Shown here piece by piece: positions 9,256-18,148 of a stretch of 64,000 nt of DNA. The DNA comes from Fusobacteria bacterium ZRK30. GTDB taxonomy: Bacteria > Fusobacteriota > Fusobacteriia > Fusobacteriales > Fusobacteriaceae. The first letter of the stretch is position 1, and every line of letters begins with the position of its first letter. The stretch covers positions 1,798,001 to 1,862,000 of the forward strand of contig CP102405.1 of assembly GCA_024628785.1 (NCBI GenBank), written 5' to 3'. The notes under the pieces were generated by a model. It was given only the letters and a program-made list of their open reading frames with translations. It had not been told where the DNA came from and did no database searches. A program made the translations under genes and the position numbers.

Positions 9256-10155
9256 TTATTCTGATAAATCTTCCCCGCTTATTCCCCTTAACATAAGTTT
9301 AAAATATTTTTTTAAGGTAACTATATTTGCTTCTTTAGGTAGTGGTACTGTATTTGGAAAAGGTCTTAGGTATTCTCCAGGGAGAGTATGATGAAAAACA
9401 TGTTCTTTAGGGTCGTTATGGGTAAGTATTAAGAATAACTTTTCAACAAAACCAAAAGGCGCTATGTTTCGCGTGATCAAGCTTCTTTCTTTATAAGACC
9501 CCTCCTTAAGTAAAAATCCATGCTCTGATAATTGAGATTGATGTAAAAAAAATGAATGCATCCAGATACTCAAAAGGTAGCATATAATTAATTGGGTGAC
9601 CTCAATCTTAAAAAATATTATAGATAATGCAGCTATAGTAGAATAGATACATAATATTAAAAAGATAGAAATCAGATGAGAAAATACAGAAAACTTTTGT
9701 TTTGTCTTGGGGTTATTTGGTAATATAAGTGATTGAAGCCCTATAATAAAAGCGGCTCCAATAATGAATTCAAATATTCGATAGAATATTTTAAAGGTGC
9801 GGTGCTTAATTTCTCCTATAGGATAAAACTCAATATCATCATAGGTATGAACTTTTGAATGATGAGAGCCGTGTACAATTCTATAAATTTGTGGATCCAT
9901 AAATATTAATATCCCATAAATATAATAAAGTTTTTTATTATCAATATTAGAAAGATATTCGTGCCAAGTTTCATGAAACAGATAACCCAATAAGCAAAAC
10001 AAGAAATTCCCTATAAAAAAAATATAAAGAAAAAATATTATCTTGTGAGAGGAATATATTTTAGGAAGAAAAAAGAAATAAACCAACCATAAAGGAATTA
10101 CTAAATAAAACTTCCAAGCCTCTTTTTCAAGTTTTTCTTTTGATACTAAATTCAT
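9256..10155 (-). CDS. Membrane fatty acid desaturase family protein
   Basis: A 299-residue membrane protein with the three histidine clusters of the di-iron desaturase/hydroxylase superfamily: HETWH (61-65), HGSHH (95-99) and HVFHH near 253. An extra LSEHG lies between. Four to six hydrophobic helices surround them. The family inserts double bonds or hydroxyls into acyl chains or carotenoids with O2, which is odd for an anaerobe, so the acceptor chemistry is uncertain. The 5' third of the gene and its promoter are partly duplicated just upstream. A perfect palindrome precedes the start. Confidence 0.85.
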   Translation of the reverse strand: MNLVSKEKLEKEAWKFYLVIPLWLVYFFFLPKIYSSHKIIFFLYIFFIGNFLFCLLGYLFHETWHEYLSNIDNKKLYYIYGILIFMDPQIYRIVHGSHHSKVHTYDDIEFYPIGEIKHRTFKIFYRIFEFIIGAAFIIGLQSLILPNNPKTKQKFSVFSHLISIFLILCIYSTIAALSIIFFKIEVTQLIICYLLSIWMHSFFLHQSQLSEHGFLLKEGSYKERSLITRNIAPFGFVEKLFLILTHNDPKEHVFHHTLPGEYLRPFPNTVPLPKEANIVTLKKYFKLMLRGISGEDLSE

Positions 10156-10188
10156 GATAACTCCTCCTCGTTAATGAGATATAAGTTG

Positions 10189-10209
10189 AAATAGAAATTG
10201 TTTCTATTT
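10189..10209. promoter_or_regulatory. Palindromic operator candidate before the desaturase
   Basis: AAATAGAAA-TTG-TTTCTATTT is a perfect 9-bp inverted repeat, 34 bp upstream of the desaturase start. An identical copy lies at 10461-10481 in the duplicated segment. Confidence 0.6.
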
Positions 10210-10224
10210 TTCTTATAATTTTAA

Positions 10225-10494
10225 TTGCAATATAATATAAAGTTTTTTATTATCAATATTAGAAAAAATTCCATGAAACAGATAGATATTCCCTATAAAA
10301 AAAATATAAAGAAAAAATATTATCTTGTGAGAGGAATATATATAAAGAAATAAACCAACCATAAAGGAATTACTAAATAAAACTTCCAAGCCTCTTTTTC
10401 AAGTTTTTCTTTTGATACTAAATTCATGATAACTCCTCCTCGTTAATGAGATATAAGTTGAAATAGAAATTGTTTCTATTTTTCTTATAATTTT
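10225..10494 (-). pseudogene. Broken partial duplicate of desaturase 5' end and promoter
   Basis: Bases 10225-10494 repeat 9920-10222 almost exactly apart from several short deletions. The copied start codon (10427) and first 22 or so residues are kept. Deletions then shift the frame, and a stop follows at about residue 30. Ribosome site, upstream palindrome and flanking AT-rich promoter are retained. This is a decaying tandem duplication, not a second gene. Confidence 0.85.
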
Positions 10495-10676
10495 AATTCT
10501 AATATAAATAAATCATTCGACAAAATTCCAATAGATAATAAAATAAATACTTTAAATATATATCACGGAAATACAAAATATCCTTCTATTTTATAAATTT
10601 AAGCAGCTCGTTAGTATGATTGCTTAAAAATTAATTTTAAAGATTTCAAGTACTCTTGCTAATTCAGATTTTTTTT

Positions 10677-10711
10677 ACCTAAAAGAAGAGCTCCTAATTT
10701 AGGAGCTCTTC
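10677..10711 (-). terminator. Terminator of flavodoxin
   Basis: GAAGAGCTCCT / AGGAGCTCTTC (10685-10695, 10701-10711), a perfect 11-bp stem. On the minus strand it is followed by TTTT. Confidence 0.8.
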
Positions 10712-10770
10712 AAATATTTATTAACTTTTAAACTATTAAAATATATTTTTAATTACAATTTTTTATTATT

Positions 10771-11163
10771 TTAAAAAAAAATCGAATATCTTTCATAAAG
10801 AGTTTCCTCTATAGAATCTCTCTGAACTCTTAATCCATTCCCTATAACTTTAGCTCCTAACCCTTCTATTTTTTCTATCCATTTATCCATCCATGACTCA
10901 TCCCCTGAACCATAACTACCAAATAGCCCTACTGTTTTCCCTTTTAATTTATAGTTGAGATTATCTATAAATGTTTCCATTTCTAGACTCAGTTCTTCAT
11001 CTCCATAAGCGGCACAACCTAATATAAGAGTGTCCTCCTCTTTGAGAATATCAGAATCAAAATTATTAATGTTTTCTACTACTGCACTATCAAGTTTTTC
11101 TTTAAGTTTTAAAGCTACTTTTTCTGTGTTCCCTGTTTCTGTATAATATAAAATATATAACAT
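10771..11163 (-). CDS. Flavodoxin-like protein
   Basis: A short-chain flavodoxin of 130 residues. The FMN phosphate loop is TETGNTEKVA near residues 8-17, the strand-3 motif is LILGCAAYGDEEL, and the isoalloxazine loop is GLFGSYGSGDESWMD. The family carries electrons at low potential in the cytoplasm and can replace ferredoxin. ATG at 11163 is chosen because AAGGAG lies 10 bases upstream; an ATG at 11172 abuts that site. It lies beside an FMN-binding lipoprotein pair but has its own terminator. Confidence 0.9.
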   Translation of the reverse strand: MLYILYYTETGNTEKVALKLKEKLDSAVVENINNFDSDILKEEDTLILGCAAYGDEELSLEMETFIDNLNYKLKGKTVGLFGSYGSGDESWMDKWIEKIEGLGAKVIGNGLRVQRDSIEETLYERYSIFF

Positions 11164-11332
11164 TTCTATCATCTCCTTATTAAGATATATTTTAATTTTT
11201 TATTCAAAAATATTGTAACAAATTTAATTTTAATTTTCGGTAACATCTGTTACTCTTTTAACTAATTTTTTTTATAAAAAAAGTATAATCAACTATCTTT
11301 ATCTTTGTAGAAGCATAAAAAAAAACATCTCT

Positions 11333-11692
11333 TTATTTAAAATTAACTCCTGCTTTTACAGCAGCTTCCCTTACAGCTTCTTTGATTCCTTTAGATGTAT
11401 AGGTAGCTCCTGCAACAGTATCCACTTCTAAACTCTGATTCAAAATAATTTCCGGGATCAAACTATTTATAGCTGTTTTGGCTATTCCAGGAGTGTCCCC
11501 GTGTTTTGTTACTATAATGTTTTTAATTTTCTTTCCATCCACAGTAACCCTGACTCTGACCTCCCCTAAAAAACCCTTGCCTTTTCCCTCGTATTCGGGC
11601 AGAGCTGTAACCTTATCATAAAGGACTACAAATACTGCAATACAAACAAATGCTATTAGAAACTTCTGCCTAATATTTTCAATTCTTTTCAT
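11333..11692 (-). CDS. Membrane-anchored FMN-binding domain protein
   Basis: 119 residues with an N-terminal hydrophobic helix (about 10-29) and an FMN_bind domain. The flavinylation-type motif DTVAGATYTS holds the Thr that carries covalent FMN in this family. Related domains occur in RnfG, NqrC and extracellular-electron-transfer proteins. The domain would sit outside the cytoplasmic membrane. It is 38 bp downstream of a lipoprotein with a similar motif and is probably co-transcribed. No separate flavin transferase (ApbE) is in the window. Confidence 0.85.
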   Translation of the reverse strand: MKRIENIRQKFLIAFVCIAVFVVLYDKVTALPEYEGKGKGFLGEVRVRVTVDGKKIKNIIVTKHGDTPGIAKTAINSLIPEIILNQSLEVDTVAGATYTSKGIKEAVREAAVKAGVNFK

Positions 11693-11730
11693 TCTTAAAT
11701 CCCCCCTAAACTATCTAAAACTTTCTTCTT

Positions 11731-12768
11731 TTAAAAACGGCCCTTAATAAGATCTTTTTCATCAAGAACACCGGCTTTTACCAACGCATCCATATAAGAT
11801 GTATTTTCCCGTGACATACGCACTGTAGATCCAGCTATCCCGTCAAATGAATTTTGAACAGTTTTAGTTGCACCGGCAGTTATATCTATTCCAAAATAAT
11901 TATTTTTATTGATAGCTCCAGAGTACTTCTTAGGAGACCAGTCTATTAATGACTTTATCTCATTGACATTTTTACCAATAAGATATTCTCCAATGGCATT
12001 ATAATTCCCCTTCCAGCCTCCGTTAGAATGGAATCCGTATTTAGCATCCATCTTCTCAGGAACTCCGTTGTTAAACCTCACACCTAAAGCAGTAAGAACC
12101 TCAATAAGAGTTGAATCTTTATCCGTTCCCTTTAAAATCCCCCGTTCTTTAATTACGTTATTAAAAGGATGTATTGCATACAAACTTTTCCCTTCTAATT
12201 TAGACCATTCTTTTGGTTTTAACATTCCACTTTTTGAAGTTCTTACCGTAGGGACTAATTCTTTATTAATAGTCAGATCCTCAAATTTTGAATTGAAATC
12301 AAACCCCGGTTTAAACTTGGCTTCCAGCTGGTAACGAATAACAGCATCTACTATTGCAAGAGCCACTGTTCCATCACCATTTACTGCTACAGCATAAAAT
12401 CCCATTTTGTCGTTAGTTTTTATATCAAACATAGATATTCCTTTCTTATATTCAGGACCTGGAGTAGCTTTTACAGGATCTATTGAAAAATCTACTGACA
12501 CATCTGCTTCAGGATTATTTCTAGCTATCCACCTGCCACTTTTTAAAACTAAAAAATCTATTTTTACGTCTGAAATTGTTCCATCCTTTTCCAAAGTTAA
12601 AGCTGTTTCGATTTTTTGTTTAGCTTCTTTTTCAGTGACACCCTTAGAGTGGCCCTTCCAGTATATCCCCTTATATGTCCCGCTATAATCTTTTTCGCCT
12701 CTAAATCCACATGCTGTCAGGGAAAAGATTAATACACCTGCCCCCAATAACATTAATTTTTTTTTCAA
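11731..12768 (-). CDS. Lipoprotein with FMN_bind-like motifs
   Basis: 345 residues starting with a lipoprotein signal (lipobox LTAC). The C-terminal part has DITAGATKT, close to the covalent-FMN motif, then DGIAGSTVRMS, a second weaker version. The middle half has no motif I know. It resembles the surface-exposed immunogen lipoproteins that carry FMN_bind domains. It is the first gene of a two-gene set with the protein at 11333-11692, so both may form an extracytoplasmic flavin relay. That role is inferred. Confidence 0.75.
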   Translation of the reverse strand: MKKKLMLLGAGVLIFSLTACGFRGEKDYSGTYKGIYWKGHSKGVTEKEAKQKIETALTLEKDGTISDVKIDFLVLKSGRWIARNNPEADVSVDFSIDPVKATPGPEYKKGISMFDIKTNDKMGFYAVAVNGDGTVALAIVDAVIRYQLEAKFKPGFDFNSKFEDLTINKELVPTVRTSKSGMLKPKEWSKLEGKSLYAIHPFNNVIKERGILKGTDKDSTLIEVLTALGVRFNNGVPEKMDAKYGFHSNGGWKGNYNAIGEYLIGKNVNEIKSLIDWSPKKYSGAINKNNYFGIDITAGATKTVQNSFDGIAGSTVRMSRENTSYMDALVKAGVLDEKDLIKGRF

Positions 12769-13065
12769 AATGATACCCCCTTTTAATTTGATAATAAAAC
12801 AATTCTAACACAAAATATATTGTAAGTGAATAAAAAATGTTTTTATTATAAAATATTAATTTTCAAATAAAAATTAAATAGCGAAAAACTTAGATTTTTT
12901 TCTATTCATTATCAGTATTTATAAAAAGAATTAAAGTAAATGATTTTTAAGATACATAGTAATTATGGTAATAATTACTGCATTTTGAAGAAGGAAATTA
13001 ATTGCAATTTGTGTATATTCTATAAATTTTTAATTTATTTTTTTATCGATTAAAAGGAGGTTAAA

Positions 13066-13473
13066 ATGCAGAAAGGTGATTATGGTATTTTTATGTTGAG
13101 ATTAGGGCTGGGTATATTTTTTCTAGTGTTTGGTATTTTAAAATTTGTTAGTCATGAACCCATGTTAAATATGGTATACCCAATGTTCTATAAAGGCATG
13201 GCAGTATCTCATTATATCTATTTTTTAGGTGGGGTGCAGATACTGCTCGGAGTAATGATCATAATTGGATGGAAAACTTCTCTGGCTTCAACTATTTTAG
13301 CATTGATGCAATTTTCAACTGTTATAGTTACAATACAAAAGATTATTGCACCATTTAAATTCTCAGAAGGAATGCCACCTAACTTTTTATTTTTTAGCGC
13401 TATCCCAATTTTAGGAGCTTTAATTGCTCTAATGCTAATTGGACCTGGAAAAATGAGTTTAGATAAAAAATAA
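13066..13473 (+). CDS. DoxX family membrane protein
   Basis: 135 residues with four hydrophobic helices and the opening LRLGLGIFFLVFGILKF typical of DoxX. Family members are linked to thiol or oxidative-stress responses and quinol oxidation; the precise role here is unknown. A strong AAAGGAGG precedes the ATG and a terminator follows directly, so it is a single-gene unit. Confidence 0.82.
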   Translation: MQKGDYGIFMLRLGLGIFFLVFGILKFVSHEPMLNMVYPMFYKGMAVSHYIYFLGGVQILLGVMIIIGWKTSLASTILALMQFSTVIVTIQKIIAPFKFSEGMPPNFLFFSAIPILGALIALMLIGPGKMSLDKK

Positions 13474-13482
13474 TTTTTTATT

Positions 13483-13527
13483 AAAAAAGCTCTTCTAGAT
13501 ATCTTAATCTAGAAGAGCTTTTTCTTG
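13483..13527 (+). terminator. Terminator of doxX
   Basis: AAAAAAGCTCTTCTAGAT / ATCTAGAAGAGCTTTTT-type stem with T run; usable on both strands. Confidence 0.85.
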
Positions 13528-13588
13528 TACCATAAAGTACTATTGAGGTTTATTTTGAATTACATTTTTTGTAAAAACGATATAAACT

Positions 13589-14227
13589 TTATTTTAATTT
13601 TAATGTTCTCCCTCTGTCTAATAAGTAGATATCACCAAAAAACTCTAAAGTTGAGGTTACTTTTATTGCACTGTTATCAGTTATAGCAAAAATTAAATGA
13701 TCACTTGATAATTCAGTTAATTTCTCATTGAGATCACTCTCGGTTGGTTCAAAATGAGGAATGACAGTAATTGGACTGATTCCAAAGCCATCATACACCT
13801 TATTAGAACTGTCTAGATTATCTTTAAATACCATAGATGTTTCTCCCAAATTAATGGCCCCAGCAGACAACCCCATTAAGACACCATTAAATTCATCCAG
13901 TACTTTTTCCAATTGATATTCTTTGATAAATTTAAATTGATTTAATGTATCGCCACCACTCAGAAAAACAGTCGTAGCATTTTTTATTATGTTTTTGGCT
14001 TCATTAGAAGAATATCTTCTATCCAGTAAAATAGAATTTTTAAAGTCAATTCCAATATTTTTAAATAATTTCTTAGTTAAATCAAAATATTTTTTGCTTA
14101 TATCTGTGTTTCCAGGAATAGTTGGAATAAAAACAAAGTTATCTATATTTATATCATTTTTCAAGTTTTTTCCTATCTCCTTTGGAAAGTTGTTATTAAA
14201 ATCGCTGAATAAATAAATTTTCTTCAT
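13589..14227 (-). CDS. Peptidase E-like (S51) protein
   Basis: 212 residues of the class I glutamine-amidotransferase-like fold. The nucleophile elbow is MGLSAGAI (Ser), the oxyanion region is FLSGGDTLNQ, and a downstream VIPHFEP supplies the His. Peptidase E cleaves Asp-X dipeptides; other members process cyanophycin. It lies three bp downstream of a GNAT gene and a YwqK-like gene, all on one strand, so the three are probably co-transcribed. Confidence 0.82.
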   Translation of the reverse strand: MKKIYLFSDFNNNFPKEIGKNLKNDINIDNFVFIPTIPGNTDISKKYFDLTKKLFKNIGIDFKNSILLDRRYSSNEAKNIIKNATTVFLSGGDTLNQFKFIKEYQLEKVLDEFNGVLMGLSAGAINLGETSMVFKDNLDSSNKVYDGFGISPITVIPHFEPTESDLNEKLTELSSDHLIFAITDNSAIKVTSTLEFFGDIYLLDRGRTLKLK

Positions 14228-14230
14228 ATT

Positions 14231-14734
14231 TCACACCTCTTTATTAATCGTTATCCAATATCTTTTAGTTTCTTCTACTATATTCTCAAGAACTCCTCTG
14301 TTATCTTCTATTATCTTTTGAGAACCTATATTATCAATACTACATGTAATTAATACTTTCTCCATCCCTTCTTTTCTTAATAGATCCAGACACAATGAGA
14401 GCATCTTTTTTCCATAGCCTTTTCTTCTATAATCTTTTTTTATATAATATCCGATGTGCCCTCCTCGTTTAAGTAGAAATTCATTTATTTCTCTTCTTAT
14501 ACGAATAATCCCACAAGGTACTCCATCTGCATAGAGCAAATAAGTTGTCTGGGGTATCCTTCCCTTCTTTAAGTTAATTCCTAAATCCTCATTATATCTG
14601 TCCTCTAAATATTTTTGGAATTCATCTAGGGTTATAGAATCTAGTGACTCCCAATCACCATTGGCTGCATCTTGAAGTAAATGAAAAACTTCAATAGGTT
14701 CCTTTAATTCTAATTTTTTTAAATATGTGCTCAT
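14231..14734 (-). CDS. GNAT family N-acetyltransferase
   Basis: 167 residues. The acetyl-CoA loop is YRRKGYGKKML, following the strand-4 sequence GHIGYYIKKD. The substrate is not predictable. ATG at 14734 follows GGGAGG; a longer frame to 14764 would overlap the upstream gene without a ribosome site. It is in a tight run with peptidase E (3-bp gap) and the YwqK-like gene (10-bp gap). Confidence 0.85.
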   Translation of the reverse strand: MSTYLKKLELKEPIEVFHLLQDAANGDWESLDSITLDEFQKYLEDRYNEDLGINLKKGRIPQTTYLLYADGVPCGIIRIRREINEFLLKRGGHIGYYIKKDYRRKGYGKKMLSLCLDLLRKEGMEKVLITCSIDNIGSQKIIEDNRGVLENIVEETKRYWITINKEV

Positions 14735-14744
14735 TTTTCCTCCC

Positions 14745-15110
14745 TTAATCAATCTTTTCCCCATCTTTATAATTCATTTTTAGTTTAATTTCTCCATTTT
14801 CATAATAAGCGATTGATTCTCCGTCTTTTTCCCCGCCTTTATAATTTGCTTTAAGTTTGATTTCTCCACCTTTATAATAGGTGAGCCATTCTCCATCTTT
14901 TTTCCCATTTTTATAATTCCCTTTAAACATAACCTTTCCATTTTCACAGTATCCAATAACTTCTGCATTTTTTAATTTATTTTTAAAATGTCTCTCAGGT
15001 TTCATATTTCGTTCATATGATTGACTTTGATCAATTGATTTTCTATAACCAATTAAACTTATTTTAATTACTGATATCAATAATAACAGCAGTAACAGTA
15101 TTTTTTTCAT
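14745..15110 (-). CDS. YwqK/MORN-like repeat protein
   Basis: 121 residues with an N-terminal hydrophobic segment (signal or anchor) and three repeats of the form NGxxxxKxNYKxGxxDGExxxYY between residues 55 and 121. Such repeats are called the YwqK family and are often annotated as antitoxin-like, without strong proof. No toxin gene is adjacent. A second, larger member is at 25505-25993. Confidence 0.75.
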   Translation of the reverse strand: MKKILLLLLLLISVIKISLIGYRKSIDQSQSYERNMKPERHFKNKLKNAEVIGYCENGKVMFKGNYKNGKKDGEWLTYYKGGEIKLKANYKGGEKDGESIAYYENGEIKLKMNYKDGEKID

Positions 15111-15679
15111 GGTTTACACCTCTTTTTTTATGACTAAATTTAAAGTATTCCTATATACTTTATACTACAAACCCTACATAAAATCAATATTCCCTTAGTA
15201 ATCGGTAGGTGATTCCCCTGAATTTTTAATGGTATATTTACTTATTTAAGAGGGGTTTTTAATCAATCGAAAGAGTTGATCTGAAAATTTTAGTGGAGTG
15301 GAGATCTATTCTAAATTAAAAGGAATTAGTATATTTTTACTCTATTTTCAACCTAAAATAAGTCCACTGGATGGACCTTTAGTATTTTCAGTGGACTAAA
15401 GAATTTTTAACCTCTCTATTAACCTCTCTAAGGTAATAGTACCAATAGATAAATGAGCTCTCACTTAAGAAGTTTCAGCAGCTGAGATAAGCACAATGGG
15501 AAGTTTTTAGGAGGGATATGAGGAGATATTTTGAATTTCCTTATTTCTAATCCCCATTATTTGAGAAAGAGATAAAGATAGACCTAAGGGTTCCACCCCT
15601 AGGTTTAAGTTTTTTATTCTATTCACGAGTATCAAATTTATTTTTATTTAGAAAAATTAAGATAAAAAAAATATTTAAT
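15111..15679. other. Intergenic region with inverted repeats
   Basis: No convincing gene. It contains AGTCCACTG / CAGTGGACT around 15361-15399 and a terminator-like ACCTAAGGG / CCCCTAGGTT stem followed by a T run near 15583-15618 (plus strand), with no plus-strand gene to serve. It may be the remains of a lost gene. Confidence 0.4.
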
Positions 15680-16192
15680 CTACACTAATTCCAGTACCAT
15701 TACATATGCTTTCTTGACTTTATCTTTTAATGTTACATCTGCTTCTCTTATAGTTTTATAACCCAGGTTCTCCCAAAATTTTAACCCCTTAATATTGTCT
15801 TTAACAACCCCTAGTGTAAGCGACTTCCCACTGCCTTTTAAAACCATCTCAATTAAAGCATTGTGAACTATTTTTCCGACCCCTTTATTTCTATTTTTTT
15901 CCTTCAAAAGAAATAATCCGATGATCCATTGATCTATTACAGGGTAATCCTTTATAAGGTCTATAATCCCTACCAGCTCCTCCCTATAAAAGACTCCTAA
16001 CACAAACTTGTCTTTAAATTCTTTCTCCGGCGGCAGAGCTGTCAGTATTTCTTCTGTATCTTCTTCTGTATGAATAGCACCGTTAACCATTAAAAAATAA
16101 TCCTCGCATTCATTGCACAGTTGATCTATAGATCCCATATCATCTAAATCCAGAGATACAATTTTTATATTTTTATCCACTATTTTTTTCAT
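15680..16192 (-). CDS. GNAT family N-acetyltransferase
   Basis: 170 residues. The acetyl-CoA binding loop is NRNKGVGKIVH, and the C-terminal KFWENLGYKTI is the usual strand 5 / helix 4 region. It stands alone and the substrate is unknown. It is not closely similar to the GNAT at 14231. Confidence 0.85.
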   Translation of the reverse strand: MKKIVDKNIKIVSLDLDDMGSIDQLCNECEDYFLMVNGAIHTEEDTEEILTALPPEKEFKDKFVLGVFYREELVGIIDLIKDYPVIDQWIIGLFLLKEKNRNKGVGKIVHNALIEMVLKGSGKSLTLGVVKDNIKGLKFWENLGYKTIREADVTLKDKVKKAYVMVLELV

Positions 16193-16331
16193 CTTTTATC
16201 CCCTTTTATCTAAACATTTCTATTCTTTCTTACCTTAATTTTAAAGGCTCCCCTTTAAAATATGTTTCATTATATCATAATACAGGTTAATTCTGATAAA
16301 TCATAGGATTTAGTCTAAATACAGTAATTTT

Positions 16332-17147
16332 TTAAAAATCGTATCTCAAGCCTAATCCCATAAAATAATTTATTTGACTATTAACAATAGGAGAGTCTCC
16401 AATTTCATTTCCTATATATTGTATTTCTGCTATTGTAAACATAGACCATTTTGATGTGAAATTATATTTTGCCGTTAGGCCAACTGATGAAGCAAGCTCA
16501 AAATCATCAGGATTATAGACCTGGTTTAATTCTGTATTTTTAGGATTATTAACTTCATCTTCAGTTATACCGAAATAATAATCAACCATGTCGCTATCTA
16601 ATAATGTGAGGTTGATCTGAGGAATAACCAAGAATTTTTTTGTTATAAAAATAGGTCTGATTATAGATATTTTACCTGAGTTACCTCTTTCTCCTCCTCT
16701 TATTTCAGTTAGGAGTTTAATATCTTGATATTTTGTCTCATAACTTAATCTAAGTCCAAATTCTACTTGTGTTTTTCTGTCATTGATTCCTTTATAACCC
16801 TTTTCCATATCTGAATTATTGAGTTGCGTTCCCCCAATCACTCCTCCAATACCTTGTAAAGAAAGCCCACCAAATAACTGTGAAAATCCAGTAATAGAAG
16901 TTTGAGAATTTAATTCTTTTTTATAACCGACTTCAGTACCTAAAATATAAAAATTTTTGCTGACTAAACCTATAATAGGAACATAACGTGTATTTTTTTC
17001 ATCGTTCTTATAAAGTTTACTCCCATATCCTCCCATGAATCCTAAAGAAATTTTATAATCTTGCTCATTTCTTCTTTTGTTCATCTCATTTTCTGAAAAA
17101 CTTAATGCAGACAATAAAATAAAAACTACTAAAATTATTTTTTTCAT
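16332..17147 (-). CDS. MipA/OmpV family outer membrane protein
   Basis: 271 residues with a signal peptide (cut near SFSE), amphipathic beta strands throughout, and a terminal Phe as needed by the barrel-insertion machinery. The segment DSDMVDYYFGI matches the MipA/OmpV signature (YFGV). The family forms outer-membrane barrels linked to envelope remodelling or small-molecule passage. It is divergent from a Crp/Fnr-type regulator and shares a palindrome with it. A -10-like TAAAAT lies 31 bp from the palindrome centre, in the position expected of an activated promoter. Confidence 0.85.
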   Translation of the reverse strand: MKKIILVVFILLSALSFSENEMNKRRNEQDYKISLGFMGGYGSKLYKNDEKNTRYVPIIGLVSKNFYILGTEVGYKKELNSQTSITGFSQLFGGLSLQGIGGVIGGTQLNNSDMEKGYKGINDRKTQVEFGLRLSYETKYQDIKLLTEIRGGERGNSGKISIIRPIFITKKFLVIPQINLTLLDSDMVDYYFGITEDEVNNPKNTELNQVYNPDDFELASSVGLTAKYNFTSKWSMFTIAEIQYIGNEIGDSPIVNSQINYFMGLGLRYDF

Positions 17148-17211
17148 TTTTTCCTCCCTAAATTACTTAATTTGTATCGATGACTATTTTATCATTTAAC
17201 TTTTTCTTTTA

Positions 17212-17227
17212 AGTGACAATTGTCGCT
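17212..17227. promoter_or_regulatory. Crp/Fnr-type palindrome between mipA and its regulator
   Basis: AGTGACAATTGTCGCT, an inverted repeat with one imperfect pair. -10-like hexamers lie about 28-31 bp from its centre on both sides (TAATAT at 17245, TAAAAT read on minus at 17191-17186). Related sites are at 19470 and 23689. Confidence 0.6.
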
Positions 17228-17344
17228 AGAAATCATAAAATTAATAATATATTTTTACTTTAAAAATTGATTTTCTAATTAAATTAATATAAAATTAAAT
17301 TAGAAACCACAATTAAAAAATACAATCATAAAGAGGTTTAAATC

Positions 17345-18016
17345 ATGATAACGTCAGATATACTTTCAAAACTAAATTTAACAGAGCTTATAGATACAAA
17401 ATTTGAGGATTTTATAACAATAAAGAAATTTACTGAAGGAGATGTTCTACTAGATATCCTCCATAATAAATTAGGAGCTTGTTATATAGTAAAAGGACAG
17501 GTTGAATTGATCTCATATACTATAGATGGGAAGGAGTTCTATAGATATTTTTTCCCAGGAGATATAATTGGTATTGGTGAATGTTTTATCGATAAAAATA
17601 AAAATGAACTTGAAACAAAATTTGGAATGGATATGCATATATTAGAAAATTCCGAGATTGCTTATCTTCCATTTTTTGAACTGATAAGTTTAAAAATAGA
17701 GAAAAAAGATGAAATTCTAAGAAAACTTATTGTTATGACTACTAAAGAAAAATACAGAGAGAGCAGTCATTATTTAGGGAAGGCCTTATACTCTGATGAA
17801 GAGTTTATAGTTAAAGCTTTAGAGCATCTAAAAACCATAAAAACATCAAATACAAAAAAATTAGCTAAAGGGCTCAATATGAACCTTAGAAACCTTCAAA
17901 GGCTCTTGAAAAAATTAGAAAAGATGGACATAGTAACAAAGAATAGAGGAATTGTTTCAATAAAGGATTTTAAAAAATTCAATGAATATAAGAAATATTT
18001 AGAAAAAAAAATGTAA
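17345..18016 (+). CDS. Crp/Fnr family transcriptional regulator
   Basis: 223 residues. The N-terminal cNMP-binding-like beta roll (about 15-125) has GDIIGIGECF at the phosphate-cassette position. The C-terminal winged helix (about 165-215) has the recognition-helix segment LNMNLRNLQRLLKKLEK. It lacks the Cys cluster of oxygen-sensing Fnr; the three or so Cys are scattered. The ligand is unknown. It is transcribed divergently from mipA over a shared palindrome, so autoregulation and control of mipA are likely. Confidence 0.88.
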   Translation: MITSDILSKLNLTELIDTKFEDFITIKKFTEGDVLLDILHNKLGACYIVKGQVELISYTIDGKEFYRYFFPGDIIGIGECFIDKNKNELETKFGMDMHILENSEIAYLPFFELISLKIEKKDEILRKLIVMTTKEKYRESSHYLGKALYSDEEFIVKALEHLKTIKTSNTKKLAKGLNMNLRNLQRLLKKLEKMDIVTKNRGIVSIKDFKKFNEYKKYLEKKM

Positions 18017-18046
18017 TACTTCGAGAGTGAGCATACCTAGAATAAT

Positions 18047-18088
18047 AAAAAAACATACCAAGAAGCCTTTTTAGGCCTTCTCGGTATG
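18047..18088 (-). terminator. Terminator of the diguanylate cyclase gene
   Basis: Long stem CATACCaAGAAGCC / GGCCTTCTcGGTATG; on the minus strand seven T follow. Closely related to the terminator at 8098-8140, including 30 or so bases of adjoining 3' sequence. Confidence 0.85.
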
Positions 18089-18148
18089 CTGAAATTTTAG
18101 GACTACACTTAAATTAATAAAATAACAACTTTATATCCCTCCTCTAAC

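Noticed and set aside
14745-15110. Toxin-antitoxin locus suggested by the YwqK-type repeats
   Set aside because: No toxin-like gene is adjacent here or at 25505-25993; the antitoxin label for this family is weak.
15361-15618. Inverted repeats as a possible attachment site or origin
   Set aside because: No integrase, no tRNA, no repeated boxes; they look like ordinary or orphan terminators.
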